64,000 bases of DNA from G965202665 sp965243835 (GTDB lineage Bacteria; Actinomycetota; Acidimicrobiia; Spongiisociales; Spongiisociaceae): the NCBI GenBank assembly GCA_965243835.1, contig OZ251578.1, forward strand, positions 1,488,001 to 1,552,000. Reading direction: 5' to 3'. The position numbers and the translations under genes are program-made. Below, piece by piece: positions 24,341-33,187 of the stretch; position 1 is the first letter of the stretch; every line of letters begins with the position of its first letter. A model generated the notes under the pieces. That model did no database searches. It saw only the letters and a list, made by a program, of their open reading frames with translations, and had not been told where the DNA came from.

Positions 24341-25033
24341 TCAGGGGCGGGGGCAGTCGGCGAGGGCGGCTCGGATTGCGTCCGCTTCGGCTTGGTCGGC
24401 GGCCAGGTCGTAGGCTTGTTTGGTTTCCACCCAGGCGGCGATGTAGGCGCACCTGTTCCTCCGGGGCGTCCACTCGGCGGGGTCGTGGTCGCTTTTGTAG
24501 AGGTTCTCCGCGGCGGGCAGGACATGAAGATTGGCTACGTCAAGGTAGAAAGCCCGTTTCCGGTCGGCCGTCCACCGGTAGCCGCCGGAGCGGTGAGCCT
24601 CGGCTACGGGCACGAGATGATCCCGATGCGGGTCGGTGCGGGACACATCGCAGGCCGGTTCGGGGGAGTCGGCGTAAAACGCCCACTTGCAGTCCGGCCG
24701 CCGCCACCGGAGTTGCCGGTTGACCTCGGCCGTCCAGCCCGTCCCCGACCACTCGGATCGGTCATAGGCCACCCGCCGGTTCTCCGGTTCAACCGTCAAC
24801 TCCCCCATCGGCGGGGAAACCGGGTCCGGCGGGACGGCCGAAGACGGGGAGGATGTGGTTGCGGTCGTCTCCGGCGCAACGGCGGCTGGAGGGGGTTCCG
24901 GGGCGGGGGGGAAAGTCTGGGGGGAGTCGTTGGCGGCCGGCTGGGTTTCCGGCGGCGGGGGGAGTTGGCAACTCGCTAGTAAAAATACTGCGGCGGCCGC
25001 GGCGGTTACTACTCCGGCTGGGACGGACGGCAT
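24341..25033 (-). CDS. Lipoprotein with DUF1524/HNH-type nuclease domain (230 aa)
   Basis: The signal peptide (VVTAAAAAVFLLASC) has a lipobox with Cys near residue 22. A Pro/Thr-rich linker to about residue 75 is followed by an HNH-type domain: RDHLVPVAEAHRSGG, AFYLDVANLHVLPAAENLYKSDHDPAEW, RRNRCAYIAAWVETKQAYDL, the pattern of secreted actinobacterial GmrSD-C/DUF1524 nucleases. It should act outside the membrane. Lying between the relaxase and the small genes, it might clear extracellular DNA or act during cell contact; that is inference. Confidence 0.75.
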   Translation of the reverse strand: MPSVPAGVVTAAAAAVFLLASCQLPPPPETQPAANDSPQTFPPAPEPPPAAVAPETTATTSSPSSAVPPDPVSPPMGELTVEPENRRVAYDRSEWSGTGWTAEVNRQLRWRRPDCKWAFYADSPEPACDVSRTDPHRDHLVPVAEAHRSGGYRWTADRKRAFYLDVANLHVLPAAENLYKSDHDPAEWTPRRNRCAYIAAWVETKQAYDLAADQAEADAIRAALADCPRP

Positions 25034-25051
25034 TTGCTTTGGGGGGCAGTC

Positions 25052-25387
25052 TCAGAGTTCTACCGCCGCCCGTTTCTCGGCTTGCATGACCCGGCCGGGG
25101 CTGAGGCGGGAGTAGCGGGTTTCCATTTCGGCGGCGTGTAGGTGCTGGCTGGCGAAGGCTGTGTGTTCGTAGGCGATGTTGGCGTGGTTGCGGGCTTGGT
25201 CGGCGAGTGCGGCGGCGGCCTGGTGGTCGCCTTTGTCGTGTTCGTCGCTGGCGCGGTTGAGTTCGTCTACGGCGGCTAGGAGTTCGTCGGCGGCGGCCTG
25301 GCAGGCGAGAGCGGCGGACTGGTAGCCGTTTCTGGTGAAGACCGGGTGGTAGCGGTGGATAGTAGTCACCGGCGGGGCGTTGTGCAT
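25052..25387 (-). CDS. Hypothetical helical protein (111 aa)
   Basis: Nearly the whole chain is predicted helix with many Ala and His (LACQAAADELLAAVDELNRA, HDKGDHQAAAALADQARNHAN, HLHAAEMETRYSRL). No membrane segment or metal motif is clear. It resembles the small helical proteins at 43.4-44.1 kb in style (Ala-rich bundles with HARAILLAAQAAR-type segments) but not clearly in sequence. It lies 3 bases after the 60-residue gene in the same operon. Confidence 0.55.
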   Translation of the reverse strand: MHNAPPVTTIHRYHPVFTRNGYQSAALACQAAADELLAAVDELNRASDEHDKGDHQAAAALADQARNHANIAYEHTAFASQHLHAAEMETRYSRLSPGRVMQAEKRAAVEL

Positions 25388-25390
25388 GGT

Positions 25391-25573
25391 TTAGAGGCTG
25401 ATGCGGGCGGGGCCGGCGTGGGCGGCGCGTTGGAGGCGCGGGGGGTTGAGGGCGTTTTGGATGTCGGCCCGGTTGCGGAGTTCGGGGTTGAGGGCGGTTA
25501 GGCACTGGATGATCTGCTGGTCGTTGTGCCGGTCGGGGGGGCGTTGGCAGTTGCCGCATTTTTGGTTTGTCAT
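25391..25573 (-). CDS. Small CxxC protein with ARISL tail (60 aa)
   Basis: MTNQKCGNCQRPPDRHNDQQ carries a CxxC plus nearby His residues that could bind a metal. The C-terminus GPARISL belongs to the group of tails with the pattern [LIA]-[SG]-[LIW] at the end. The ribosome-binding site AAAGGAAA precedes ATG 25573. It is divergent from the large methylase-helicase gene, with leader copy 2 between them. Confidence 0.55.
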   Translation of the reverse strand: MTNQKCGNCQRPPDRHNDQQIIQCLTALNPELRNRADIQNALNPPRLQRAAHAGPARISL

Positions 25574-25634
25574 CGGGTTTCCTTTCTCTGTTTGGTTGTC
25601 GTCAGTTTAGCGGGTTCTTCTCCGGTGGGGGGAC

Positions 25635-25740
25635 GGTGGGGGCTGTACGCGGCGTTTCGGCAGGTCAGGGGGGCTTTTTGGTGTTTTGGGCGGGGGTTTC
25701 GTCCAGGGTCGTACAGGTGGTTGTGGGATGTTTGCCGTCC
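25635..25740 (+). repeat. Two-block leader repeat, copy 2
   Basis: Over 106 bases this is about 85-90 % identical to copy 3 at 44904-45009. Block A (CTGTACGCGGCGTTTCGGC...) begins at 25643 and block B (CGTCCAGGGTCGTACAG) at 25700; CTGTACG and CGTACAG are complementary. It lies directly upstream of the large methylase-helicase gene, so it is a promoter, operator or structured 5' leader. Confidence 0.8.
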
Positions 25741-25761
25741 GCTATGGAAAGGAGCGGCTTG

Positions 25762-28700
25762 GTGTCGCCGTTTTTGGATCAGGGTTCGTTGTTCGGTCCC
25801 GGTTTGGAGCCGGAGTCGGATGTTCTGCCCCCGGCGGCTGGGGTTTCTTCCCCGGCGGCGGGGGAGCCGGTTGCGGTGGCTGTTCCGGCGGAGGAGCCGG
25901 GGGAGGTTCCGGTTGCGGGTGCGGGGGGGCCGGTGCGGGCTGTTGGCGGCTGGTTTGTTCCTCCTTCGGGGGAGAAGAGCCGGGCGGCGGCGAATTTGGC
26001 GGCGGTGCGGTTGGTGGTGGGGGCGCGGGGCCGGGAGGGGGCGGCGTTGGGGGAGGATGAGCGGCGGGTGTTGGCTAGGTGGTCGGGTTGGGGGGCTTTG
26101 CCGGATTTGTTCGAGGGCCGTCCTCGCCGGTTGGGGGCGGAGGCGGAGGAGTTGGCGGGGTTGTTGTCGGCGGAGGAGTTGCGGGCGGCGGCTGGGAGTA
26201 CGATTAATGCTCATTACACTTCGCCGGTGGTGGCGGAGGCGGTGTGGGGGGCTGTGGTTGGTTTGGGGTGGCGGGGCGGGAGGGTGTTGGAGCCGGGTTG
26301 CGGGAACGGTGTGTTCTTCGGGGCGTTGCCTCCGGGAGCGGAGGCGGAGTTGGTGGGGGTGGAGTTGGATGGGTTGACGGCGGAGTTGGCGGGGTTGTTG
26401 CATCCGGGGGCGCGGGTGGTGGCGGGGGATTTCAAGGATTTCCATGAGGGCGGTTTCGGGTTGGCGGTGGGGAATGTGCCGTTTGCGTCGTTTAAGCCGT
26501 ATGACCCGGTTGACAGTCCGCAGGCTGATTTGTCGTTGCATAATTACATGTTGTATAAGTCGTTGCGGTTGTTGGAGCCGGGGGGGTTGCTGGCGGCGGT
26601 TACGAGTTCGTTTACGTTGGACGCGCAGAACCCGTCTCAGCGGGAGCGTTTGGCTTCGTTGGGCCGGTTTTTGGGGGCGGTGCGGTTGCCGAATAATGCT
26701 TTCCGGGCGCATGCGGGGACGGATGTGGTGGCGGATGTGGTGTTGTTCCAGCGGCGGGACGGGGAGTTGCCCCTGGAGCGGGCGGCTGAGGAGGAGTGGA
26801 CCCGGCCCGGGGCGGCGGATGTTTTGGATGAGCGGGTGCGCGGGTCGGGGAGGGTGCGGTCGGTGGCGGTGGGGTCTTGGTTCGCGGATAATCCGCATCT
26901 CGTTTTGGGGGAGACGGTCATCGCTAGGGGCGGGGGGATGTACGCGGACGGCCAGCCGACGGTGCGGGCCGTTCCGGGGGCGGATTTGGGGGCTGGTTTG
27001 CGGGAGGCTTTGGGGGAGGTTACGGAGCGGGCTTTGAGCGAGGGGGTGGCGGAGGTTCCGGCGGGGACGCGTCTGGTGCGGGGAGCGGACGGCCCGGCGG
27101 GTGGTTGGGTTCCTCCGGAGTGGGCGTTGGAGGGTTCGTTGCACGCGGCGGGGGGCGGGTTCTTCCGGGTGGAGCGGCGGCGGGGGGTTCCGTTTGATCC
27201 GCCGCGGGGCGGGGCGGGGGAGTTGCGGGCGGTGCTGGAGGTGCGGGACGCGGCGGGGGCGTTGCTGAGAGCGGAGGCCGGTTTGGAGCGGGGGGACGTG
27301 GACGTGCTCCGGGCGGAGTTGAACCGGGTTTACGACCGGTACGTGAGCCGGTTCGGGCATTTGAATCGGCCGGGCCGGGGAGTGAAGTTGGGCGGCTTCG
27401 CGTCCGATCCGGGGGTTCATTCCGTCCGGGCGTTGGAAACCCGGTCGGCTACCGGGGAGGTGGTGAAGGCCGACATCTTCGTGAAGCGGACGTTGTTCGC
27501 CCCTCCGGCCGGGCCGGCGGATGGGGCGGTTACTGCGCGGGACGCTTTGAACGCTTCGATGAGCCGCTTCGGGCGGGTGGACCCGGAGTTTATGCGGGAG
27601 GCCACCGGGGGCCGGTTGGACGACTCCGAGTTGCTGGCCGGGTGTTTCTTGAACCCGGAGACGGACCGGTGGGAGCCTGAGGAGTTGTATTTGTCGGGTC
27701 ATATTCCGTCTAAGTTGGCGGCGGCGGAGGCGGCGGCGGGGGGGGACGGCCGGTTCGCGCGGAACGTGGATCGCCTCCGGGAGGTGTTGCCGGCTCCTGT
27801 AGCGGCGGAGGACATCGGCGTTCGTCTGGGGGTGGGGTGGGTGACGGTGGAGGAGGTGGCGGAGTTCATAGCGGACACGTTGGACATCGAAGTTTCGGAG
27901 TTTCAGGTGTCGTACACGGAGGCGGGGTTCGGCTGGAAGGTCAGGTCGGCCGGCGCGTACCGGCATGGGGAGACGTTCACCTCCGAGTGGGGCACCCCGA
28001 AGAGGGACGCGTTCAAAATCGTGGAGGCGGGTTTGCGGAACTCGGTTGTGAAAGTCATGCGCAAGGTGGGGGAGGGGGACGAGGCGCGGGAGGAGTTGGA
28101 CGAGGAGGCGACGGCGGCGGCGATCGAGAAGGTGGAGGCGTGGCAGACGCGGTTCCGGGAGTGGCTGTTCTTCGACGACCCGGCCCGGGCGGAGGAGGTG
28201 GCGGCCCGGTACAACGACGCGGTGGGGGGATGGGTTCCGCCGTCTTTCTCCGGGGAGTGGGTGAACACCCCGCCGGGGTTGAAAGCCCAGGGGATCGATT
28301 TGCATGACCATCAGAAGGCGGCGGTGGCGCAGATTTTGACTACGGGGGATTTGCTGCTGGCGCACAAGGTGGGGGCGGGGAAGACGTGGACGATGGCCAC
28401 GGCGGCGATGGAAATGAAACGGATGGGGATAGCGTCCAAGCCGATGTTCGTGTTGCCGAACCATCTGGTCGGCCAGTTCCAATCCGATTTTCTGACGGCG
28501 TTCCCGAACGCGAGGTTGCTGACGCCGATGCACGGCGAAGTCGGGTCGGGGAAGAAAGCCGACCCGCGGGGGTTCGGAGCGAAATGCGCGTACGGCGACT
28601 GGGACGCGGTGCTGATGAGAGAGTCCGACTTCGAGAATTTGGCGGTTCACAGGCGGGTGTTCCATCAACGGTTGCGGGACGAAGTGAAGATGCTGGCCGC

Positions 28701-31700
28701 GGCTTACGACGAGGCCAAGGCGAGCGGCGCGTTGCATGTGAAGCAAATACAGCAGGCTTTGAAATCCCGGGAGGCCAAACTGGAGAAAGAAATGGCGGAT
28801 CACGCCGCTAAGCACCGGAGCGGTTCGGTGACGTTCGAGGAGCTGGGCGTGGATTACTTGTTCGTAGACGAGGCGCATTTGTTCAAAAACCTGCCGATCA
28901 TTTCCACCAACGCTGATTTGATGGTGGGCGGCTCCACCAAGTCCGTGGAGTTGGAGGAACGGCTGAAGTGGCTGAGGAAAACCTACCCGGGGAAGGGGGT
29001 GTGCACACTCAGCACCGCTACCCCGGTGGCGAACAAACTCGCGGAAGCCTATGTGATGCAACGATACGTTCAGCCCTCCAGGTTGCAAGAGGCGGGGATA
29101 CGCTCCTTTGATCATTGGACGGCCTCCTTCGGGAAGGTAGTTACCAGGCCGGAGGCGGAGCCGTCCGGCGACGGGTGGAGAATGCGGAGCAGCTTCGCGG
29201 CGTATCAGAACATCCCGGAGCTGATGCGTCTGATGCGCGTCAGCTCCGATTTCAAAATGGGCGATGACATCAAACTGGACACGCCCGCCCTGGTGATGGA
29301 GGAAGAGTCGCCGTACCGGACGGTCACCGTCATCCCGAAGAACGAGCCGCTGGACGAGTACGTGGAAGAGCTGATCGCCCGGCGGAAGAACCTCGGAAAC
29401 GTGGACCCGAGGGAGGACAACATGTTGAAGCTGGTGGGCGACGCCCGGAAAGCGGCTTTGGATTTGCGTCTGGTCGGCCGGGAGCAACAAGACGAGTGGA
29501 GCAAAATAAACGCCGCGGCGGAGAACATTCACCGAGTGTGGGAAGACTACCGAAACATGGAGTTCTCCGCTGTGGACTCCTCCGGTTTGGACACCGGGGA
29601 ACCGTCCCCGATCCGGGGGGCTTGCCAGCTGGTGTTCTGCGATTTGGGAACCCCCGGCGGGTCGGCGGAGTTCGCGGTGTACTACGAGCTGAAGGCCCGT
29701 CTGGAGGAGAAAGGCATCCCCGCGGAGGGCATCCGGTTCATTCACGACGCCGGCGAAGACAAAACGAAGAAGGAACGGCTGTTCAAGGAATGCCGGGCCG
29801 GGAAGGTGAGCGTACTGATCGGATCAACGGAGAAATGCGGCACGGGAATGAACATTCAGCACCGGCTGGCGGCTCTCCATCACCTGGACGTTCCGTGGCG
29901 GCCCGCCGATTTGGAACAACGAGAAGGGCGGATACTCCGGCAGGGCAACCAGCACAAGCAAGTGCACGTATTCAAATATTTAGCGGAGGGATCGTTCGAC
30001 GTGTATTCGTGGCAGACGGTGGAACGGAAAGCCCTGTTCATCGAGTCGCTGATGAGCGGCCGACATGGCGGCGGCCCCCGGAGTTACGAAGAAGACGAAG
30101 ACCACGCATCCATGACCGCCGCGAAGATGAAAGCAATCGCCGCTAACAACCAGACGATGATCGCCCACCTGGAAGCGACCGACCGGTTGAACAAACTGGA
30201 ACGGCGGAAAGAAACCCACATGAAAGACCAGACCCGGTTGGAGAACATCCGCCTGTCATCCGCCGCTCAGAAAGCCCGGCTGGAATACCTGATAGACCAG
30301 TCGGAGCGGATGACCCCCGAACCCGGCGGCGGCCACGCCGACTGGAAACACCACGACTGGGAGTTCGCGTTCGCCCCCGAATGGAAGCGGATATTATCGG
30401 AGAAGACCGACCAGGTGATAGAAAAAAACGAACAGTACCTTGCCCGGCACAGCGGCGATAGCAGGTTCGCCGACATCAGACCCCGCTACGAATCCGTTAT
30501 CAGCTACCACAAGATGATAGCGGGGATACTGGCCGGGGACGAAACCATACGCCGCTTCGGTTCCTACACCAACGCGAGAGGGAAGAACATCAGCGGCGAA
30601 GATATTCTGTCCAACTTGCTGTACGAAGTAGTAGACGACGTAGAAACCAAGCATGCGAGCGTGGACGGATGGGGCAAGGTGCCCTTTTACCATCAGGTGC
30701 GCCGGGATGTGGGCGCCGGCCAGCCGTTGACTTACGGCACGGAGGTCGGGTCTTGGGGCGGCGTTCCTTTGTGGGTATGGCCGTACCGGGGCGGCCCGGA
30801 GGACGTCACCGGCCAAACCACCTGCGCTTACGTGGGATTCGGAGCAGGCGGCGTCCGGTATCAGAGTTGGCCCAAGTACAAAAAACAGCCGACGGCGGCG
30901 CTGACCCGAATGCTGACCAACCTCCCGAAAGCACTGGACGACCGCCGAACAAGGCTCTCCAAAGTGGAACAAGACATCCGGTCGGTGAAACGGCGAAGCG
31001 GCCGGGACTTCCCCGACGAAGAAGAACTCACCCGGGCCCGCACAAAAGAACGGATGCTGGCCGCGCAACTAGCCGCCGAACAAGGACTCGACAAACAAGG
31101 CCTGGACTCCGGCGAACCCGCCGCTCCCGAAGCCGGAAACCCGGCCCGGGAACAAACCGCCGCCGCCGATGCGGATGCCCCCAGCGGCGGGGGGCATACA
31201 CCGTCTCCCTCCGTCCCGGATGCGGAGCAGTCCCGGGATTATGAGATTTTGAGGAAGGTGGTGAACTCCCGGTTGGGTAGCACAGGTCCTATCGACTGGG
31301 AAGATAAAAAGACGCTGGACGCGATGGCCGCTCAACTGGTTTCCGAGACGGGATGGAACCCTGAATCGCGGGCGGTTCAGCGGGCGGTTCAGAAGATGGT
31401 TGACCTCCAAGCCGGTCATATGACCGCGGTGGACGGGAACCAGCCGGGCCGGCTGTTGGAAGACAACGAGCACTACCGGGCGGGATGGACCGTAGAACTA
31501 ATTGAGCAGGTTCGGAATGGCCGCGGCGACATCTCCGCCCTTCCGAGGGTAAACGAGTTGCTGGAGCATTCCGAGTCAGCGGGGTGGCCGGCGGAGGACG
31601 TACACCAACTGTTTGAGTTGTGGAACTCTTTGATGGACATAAAGGCAGGAGTTGAACCGGTAACCCCCGAAGATGGAAACCGTCCAGGCCGGGAACCCGC

Positions 31701-32391
31701 CAGCCCCGCCGCCGGGGAGTCCACCCCGTCCGCTTCCGTCCCGGCCGAGGGCGCGGCGGATGATCCCGCGCTGGTTGCGTTCCAGGCCGGTTGGAGAGCC
31801 ACTAAAGACAGCCGCCCGCCGCCCGGCCGCCGGTTGGATAACGATCCGGATTACCGGGCGGGATGGATAGCCGGCCACGCTAGCCGAGTGAGGCAAGGCC
31901 GCTACAAGGCCTCCGCCCTTCCGAGAGTCAACGAGCTGCTGGAGCGTTCCGAATCGGCGGGGTTGTCAAGGGAGGAAGTTTACAGCCTGGTTGATTTGAG
32001 AGACTCTTTGTCGGCTATGAAATCAGCCCTTGAACCGGAAACCCCCGTGAGCCGGGAACCCGCCGTTCAGGAAGCGGAGCCACCGGTGGACGGAGCGGAG
32101 CGGCGGCGGGAGTCCCGTGATAAGGGGAGGGTGAACGTCAGGGTGATCCGTTCCCGGCCGCCCGCCGGTCGGGAAGACAGCGGCGGAGAGAAGGCGAGTC
32201 CGGCTTCCCCCGACCAGGACGAGGCGGTGGATGCGGAGGAGGAGCGGCGGCGGGAAGTGGAGGGGGCTTTGAAGGATATGTTGCCGTCCGGGTTGGAGTC
32301 GAAAATCCGGGTGGTTCACACCGGTCCGCCGCCGTCGGGGCCGGTGAGTGATGAGAAGCGGCGGCCGAGCAGAGGAGACATCGGATGGTAG
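25762..32391 (+). CDS. DarB-like N6-adenine methylase / SNF2 helicase (2209 aa)
   Basis: The N-terminal methylase has motif I VLEPGCGNG near residue 177 and motif IV GNVPF near 237. The helicase has LHDHQKAAV, Walker A HKVGAGKTW near 870, FVDEAHLFKN near 1034, LSTATPVANK, IGSTEKCGTGMNIQ near 1352 and REGRILRQGNQ near 1385. Two 70-residue repeats (HYRAGW..ALPRVNELLEHSESAGW and DYRAGW..ALPRVNELLERSESAGL) begin near 1897 and 2023. The tail is RGDIGW. Architecture and size resemble phage P1 DarB, which is packaged and injected to shield DNA from restriction. GTG 25762 follows AAAGGAG by 7 bases; ATG 25744 in frame is an alternative. Confidence 0.85.
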   Translation: MSPFLDQGSLFGPGLEPESDVLPPAAGVSSPAAGEPVAVAVPAEEPGEVPVAGAGGPVRAVGGWFVPPSGEKSRAAANLAAVRLVVGARGREGAALGEDERRVLARWSGWGALPDLFEGRPRRLGAEAEELAGLLSAEELRAAAGSTINAHYTSPVVAEAVWGAVVGLGWRGGRVLEPGCGNGVFFGALPPGAEAELVGVELDGLTAELAGLLHPGARVVAGDFKDFHEGGFGLAVGNVPFASFKPYDPVDSPQADLSLHNYMLYKSLRLLEPGGLLAAVTSSFTLDAQNPSQRERLASLGRFLGAVRLPNNAFRAHAGTDVVADVVLFQRRDGELPLERAAEEEWTRPGAADVLDERVRGSGRVRSVAVGSWFADNPHLVLGETVIARGGGMYADGQPTVRAVPGADLGAGLREALGEVTERALSEGVAEVPAGTRLVRGADGPAGGWVPPEWALEGSLHAAGGGFFRVERRRGVPFDPPRGGAGELRAVLEVRDAAGALLRAEAGLERGDVDVLRAELNRVYDRYVSRFGHLNRPGRGVKLGGFASDPGVHSVRALETRSATGEVVKADIFVKRTLFAPPAGPADGAVTARDALNASMSRFGRVDPEFMREATGGRLDDSELLAGCFLNPETDRWEPEELYLSGHIPSKLAAAEAAAGGDGRFARNVDRLREVLPAPVAAEDIGVRLGVGWVTVEEVAEFIADTLDIEVSEFQVSYTEAGFGWKVRSAGAYRHGETFTSEWGTPKRDAFKIVEAGLRNSVVKVMRKVGEGDEAREELDEEATAAAIEKVEAWQTRFREWLFFDDPARAEEVAARYNDAVGGWVPPSFSGEWVNTPPGLKAQGIDLHDHQKAAVAQILTTGDLLLAHKVGAGKTWTMATAAMEMKRMGIASKPMFVLPNHLVGQFQSDFLTAFPNARLLTPMHGEVGSGKKADPRGFGAKCAYGDWDAVLMRESDFENLAVHRRVFHQRLRDEVKMLAAAYDEAKASGALHVKQIQQALKSREAKLEKEMADHAAKHRSGSVTFEELGVDYLFVDEAHLFKNLPIISTNADLMVGGSTKSVELEERLKWLRKTYPGKGVCTLSTATPVANKLAEAYVMQRYVQPSRLQEAGIRSFDHWTASFGKVVTRPEAEPSGDGWRMRSSFAAYQNIPELMRLMRVSSDFKMGDDIKLDTPALVMEEESPYRTVTVIPKNEPLDEYVEELIARRKNLGNVDPREDNMLKLVGDARKAALDLRLVGREQQDEWSKINAAAENIHRVWEDYRNMEFSAVDSSGLDTGEPSPIRGACQLVFCDLGTPGGSAEFAVYYELKARLEEKGIPAEGIRFIHDAGEDKTKKERLFKECRAGKVSVLIGSTEKCGTGMNIQHRLAALHHLDVPWRPADLEQREGRILRQGNQHKQVHVFKYLAEGSFDVYSWQTVERKALFIESLMSGRHGGGPRSYEEDEDHASMTAAKMKAIAANNQTMIAHLEATDRLNKLERRKETHMKDQTRLENIRLSSAAQKARLEYLIDQSERMTPEPGGGHADWKHHDWEFAFAPEWKRILSEKTDQVIEKNEQYLARHSGDSRFADIRPRYESVISYHKMIAGILAGDETIRRFGSYTNARGKNISGEDILSNLLYEVVDDVETKHASVDGWGKVPFYHQVRRDVGAGQPLTYGTEVGSWGGVPLWVWPYRGGPEDVTGQTTCAYVGFGAGGVRYQSWPKYKKQPTAALTRMLTNLPKALDDRRTRLSKVEQDIRSVKRRSGRDFPDEEELTRARTKERMLAAQLAAEQGLDKQGLDSGEPAAPEAGNPAREQTAAADADAPSGGGHTPSPSVPDAEQSRDYEILRKVVNSRLGSTGPIDWEDKKTLDAMAAQLVSETGWNPESRAVQRAVQKMVDLQAGHMTAVDGNQPGRLLEDNEHYRAGWTVELIEQVRNGRGDISALPRVNELLEHSESAGWPAEDVHQLFELWNSLMDIKAGVEPVTPEDGNRPGREPASPAAGESTPSASVPAEGAADDPALVAFQAGWRATKDSRPPPGRRLDNDPDYRAGWIAGHASRVRQGRYKASALPRVNELLERSESAGLSREEVYSLVDLRDSLSAMKSALEPETPVSREPAVQEAEPPVDGAERRRESRDKGRVNVRVIRSRPPAGREDSGGEKASPASPDQDEAVDAEEERRREVEGALKDMLPSGLESKIRVVHTGPPPSGPVSDEKRRPSRGDIGW

Positions 32392-33173
32392 ACAGACTGG
32401 ACGGGATGGTGGAGTTGGACGGCCGGGTTTGGTCGTGGGACGAGCTGAACGAGCGGTGGGATCACGGGTATACGGTGCTGGACGGGGCGGAGACCATATA
32501 TGGGATGAAGGCTATTCACTGCCCGGGCGACGCGGTGGGGGAGTCGGGGGAGGTGATTTTCCCGGCGGAGTTCGATTCTGTTTGGTGGCGGGTGGACGTT
32601 TGTTCCGAACCGGTGTCTCAGGACAGGTCTGATCAGTCTTCTGTGGGGAAACTGAAAGCCGCCGCCGAGCGGCCCTTGAAGGTTTGGAAACCGGTGAACG
32701 TCTTCGAAATGGCCGACGCTCCGGGCGTGGTTCTCACGGGGGAAGACGGCCGCTTCATTGCGTGCCCCGAGACGGCGGCCTGGGCGGTCAGACGATGGGC
32801 GAAGAACTCCGGTCGGGAAAGGAATGAGGTGTTGAGAGTGTCGGGGATAGAGGTTTTCTCGGACGCGTTCGGCGATCACGATTGGCGGCAGCACAACGGC
32901 CATCTCCTGGATGGGGAAGAGGATGTGGACGACATCGAACTGTTCGTCACTATGGAAGACAGTTACACGGTTTTAGCGGAGCGCGTCCGGGGTTTGGACT
33001 GCACTTGGATATCGAGGGGCGACGCTCCGGTGCATCCGCAAAACCGGGTGGATCACTCCGCGGAGGAGATAGCGGCTATGGGATGGAACTACGGGACCGT
33101 CTCGCAGATCGTCGGCCGGGACGGCCAGCCCCTTGTAAAAGATGGCCGTCGGCGGGCGGGGATTGGTTTATGA
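32385..33173 (+). CDS. Hypothetical protein with RRRAGIGL tail (262 aa)
   Basis: ATG 32385 overlaps the helicase stop by 7 bases, so translation is coupled. The N-terminal 75 residues are acidic and Trp-rich (RVWSWDELNERWDHGYTVLDG, EFDSVWWRVDV); the rest includes GEDGRFIACPETAAWAVRRW and ELFVTMEDSYTVLAERV. No known domain is recognised. It ends DGRRRAGIGL, one of the shared C-terminal signatures. Confidence 0.6.
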   Translation: MVDRLDGMVELDGRVWSWDELNERWDHGYTVLDGAETIYGMKAIHCPGDAVGESGEVIFPAEFDSVWWRVDVCSEPVSQDRSDQSSVGKLKAAAERPLKVWKPVNVFEMADAPGVVLTGEDGRFIACPETAAWAVRRWAKNSGRERNEVLRVSGIEVFSDAFGDHDWRQHNGHLLDGEEDVDDIELFVTMEDSYTVLAERVRGLDCTWISRGDAPVHPQNRVDHSAEEIAAMGWNYGTVSQIVGRDGQPLVKDGRRRAGIGL

Positions 33174-33187
33174 GAAAGGAGAATGTA

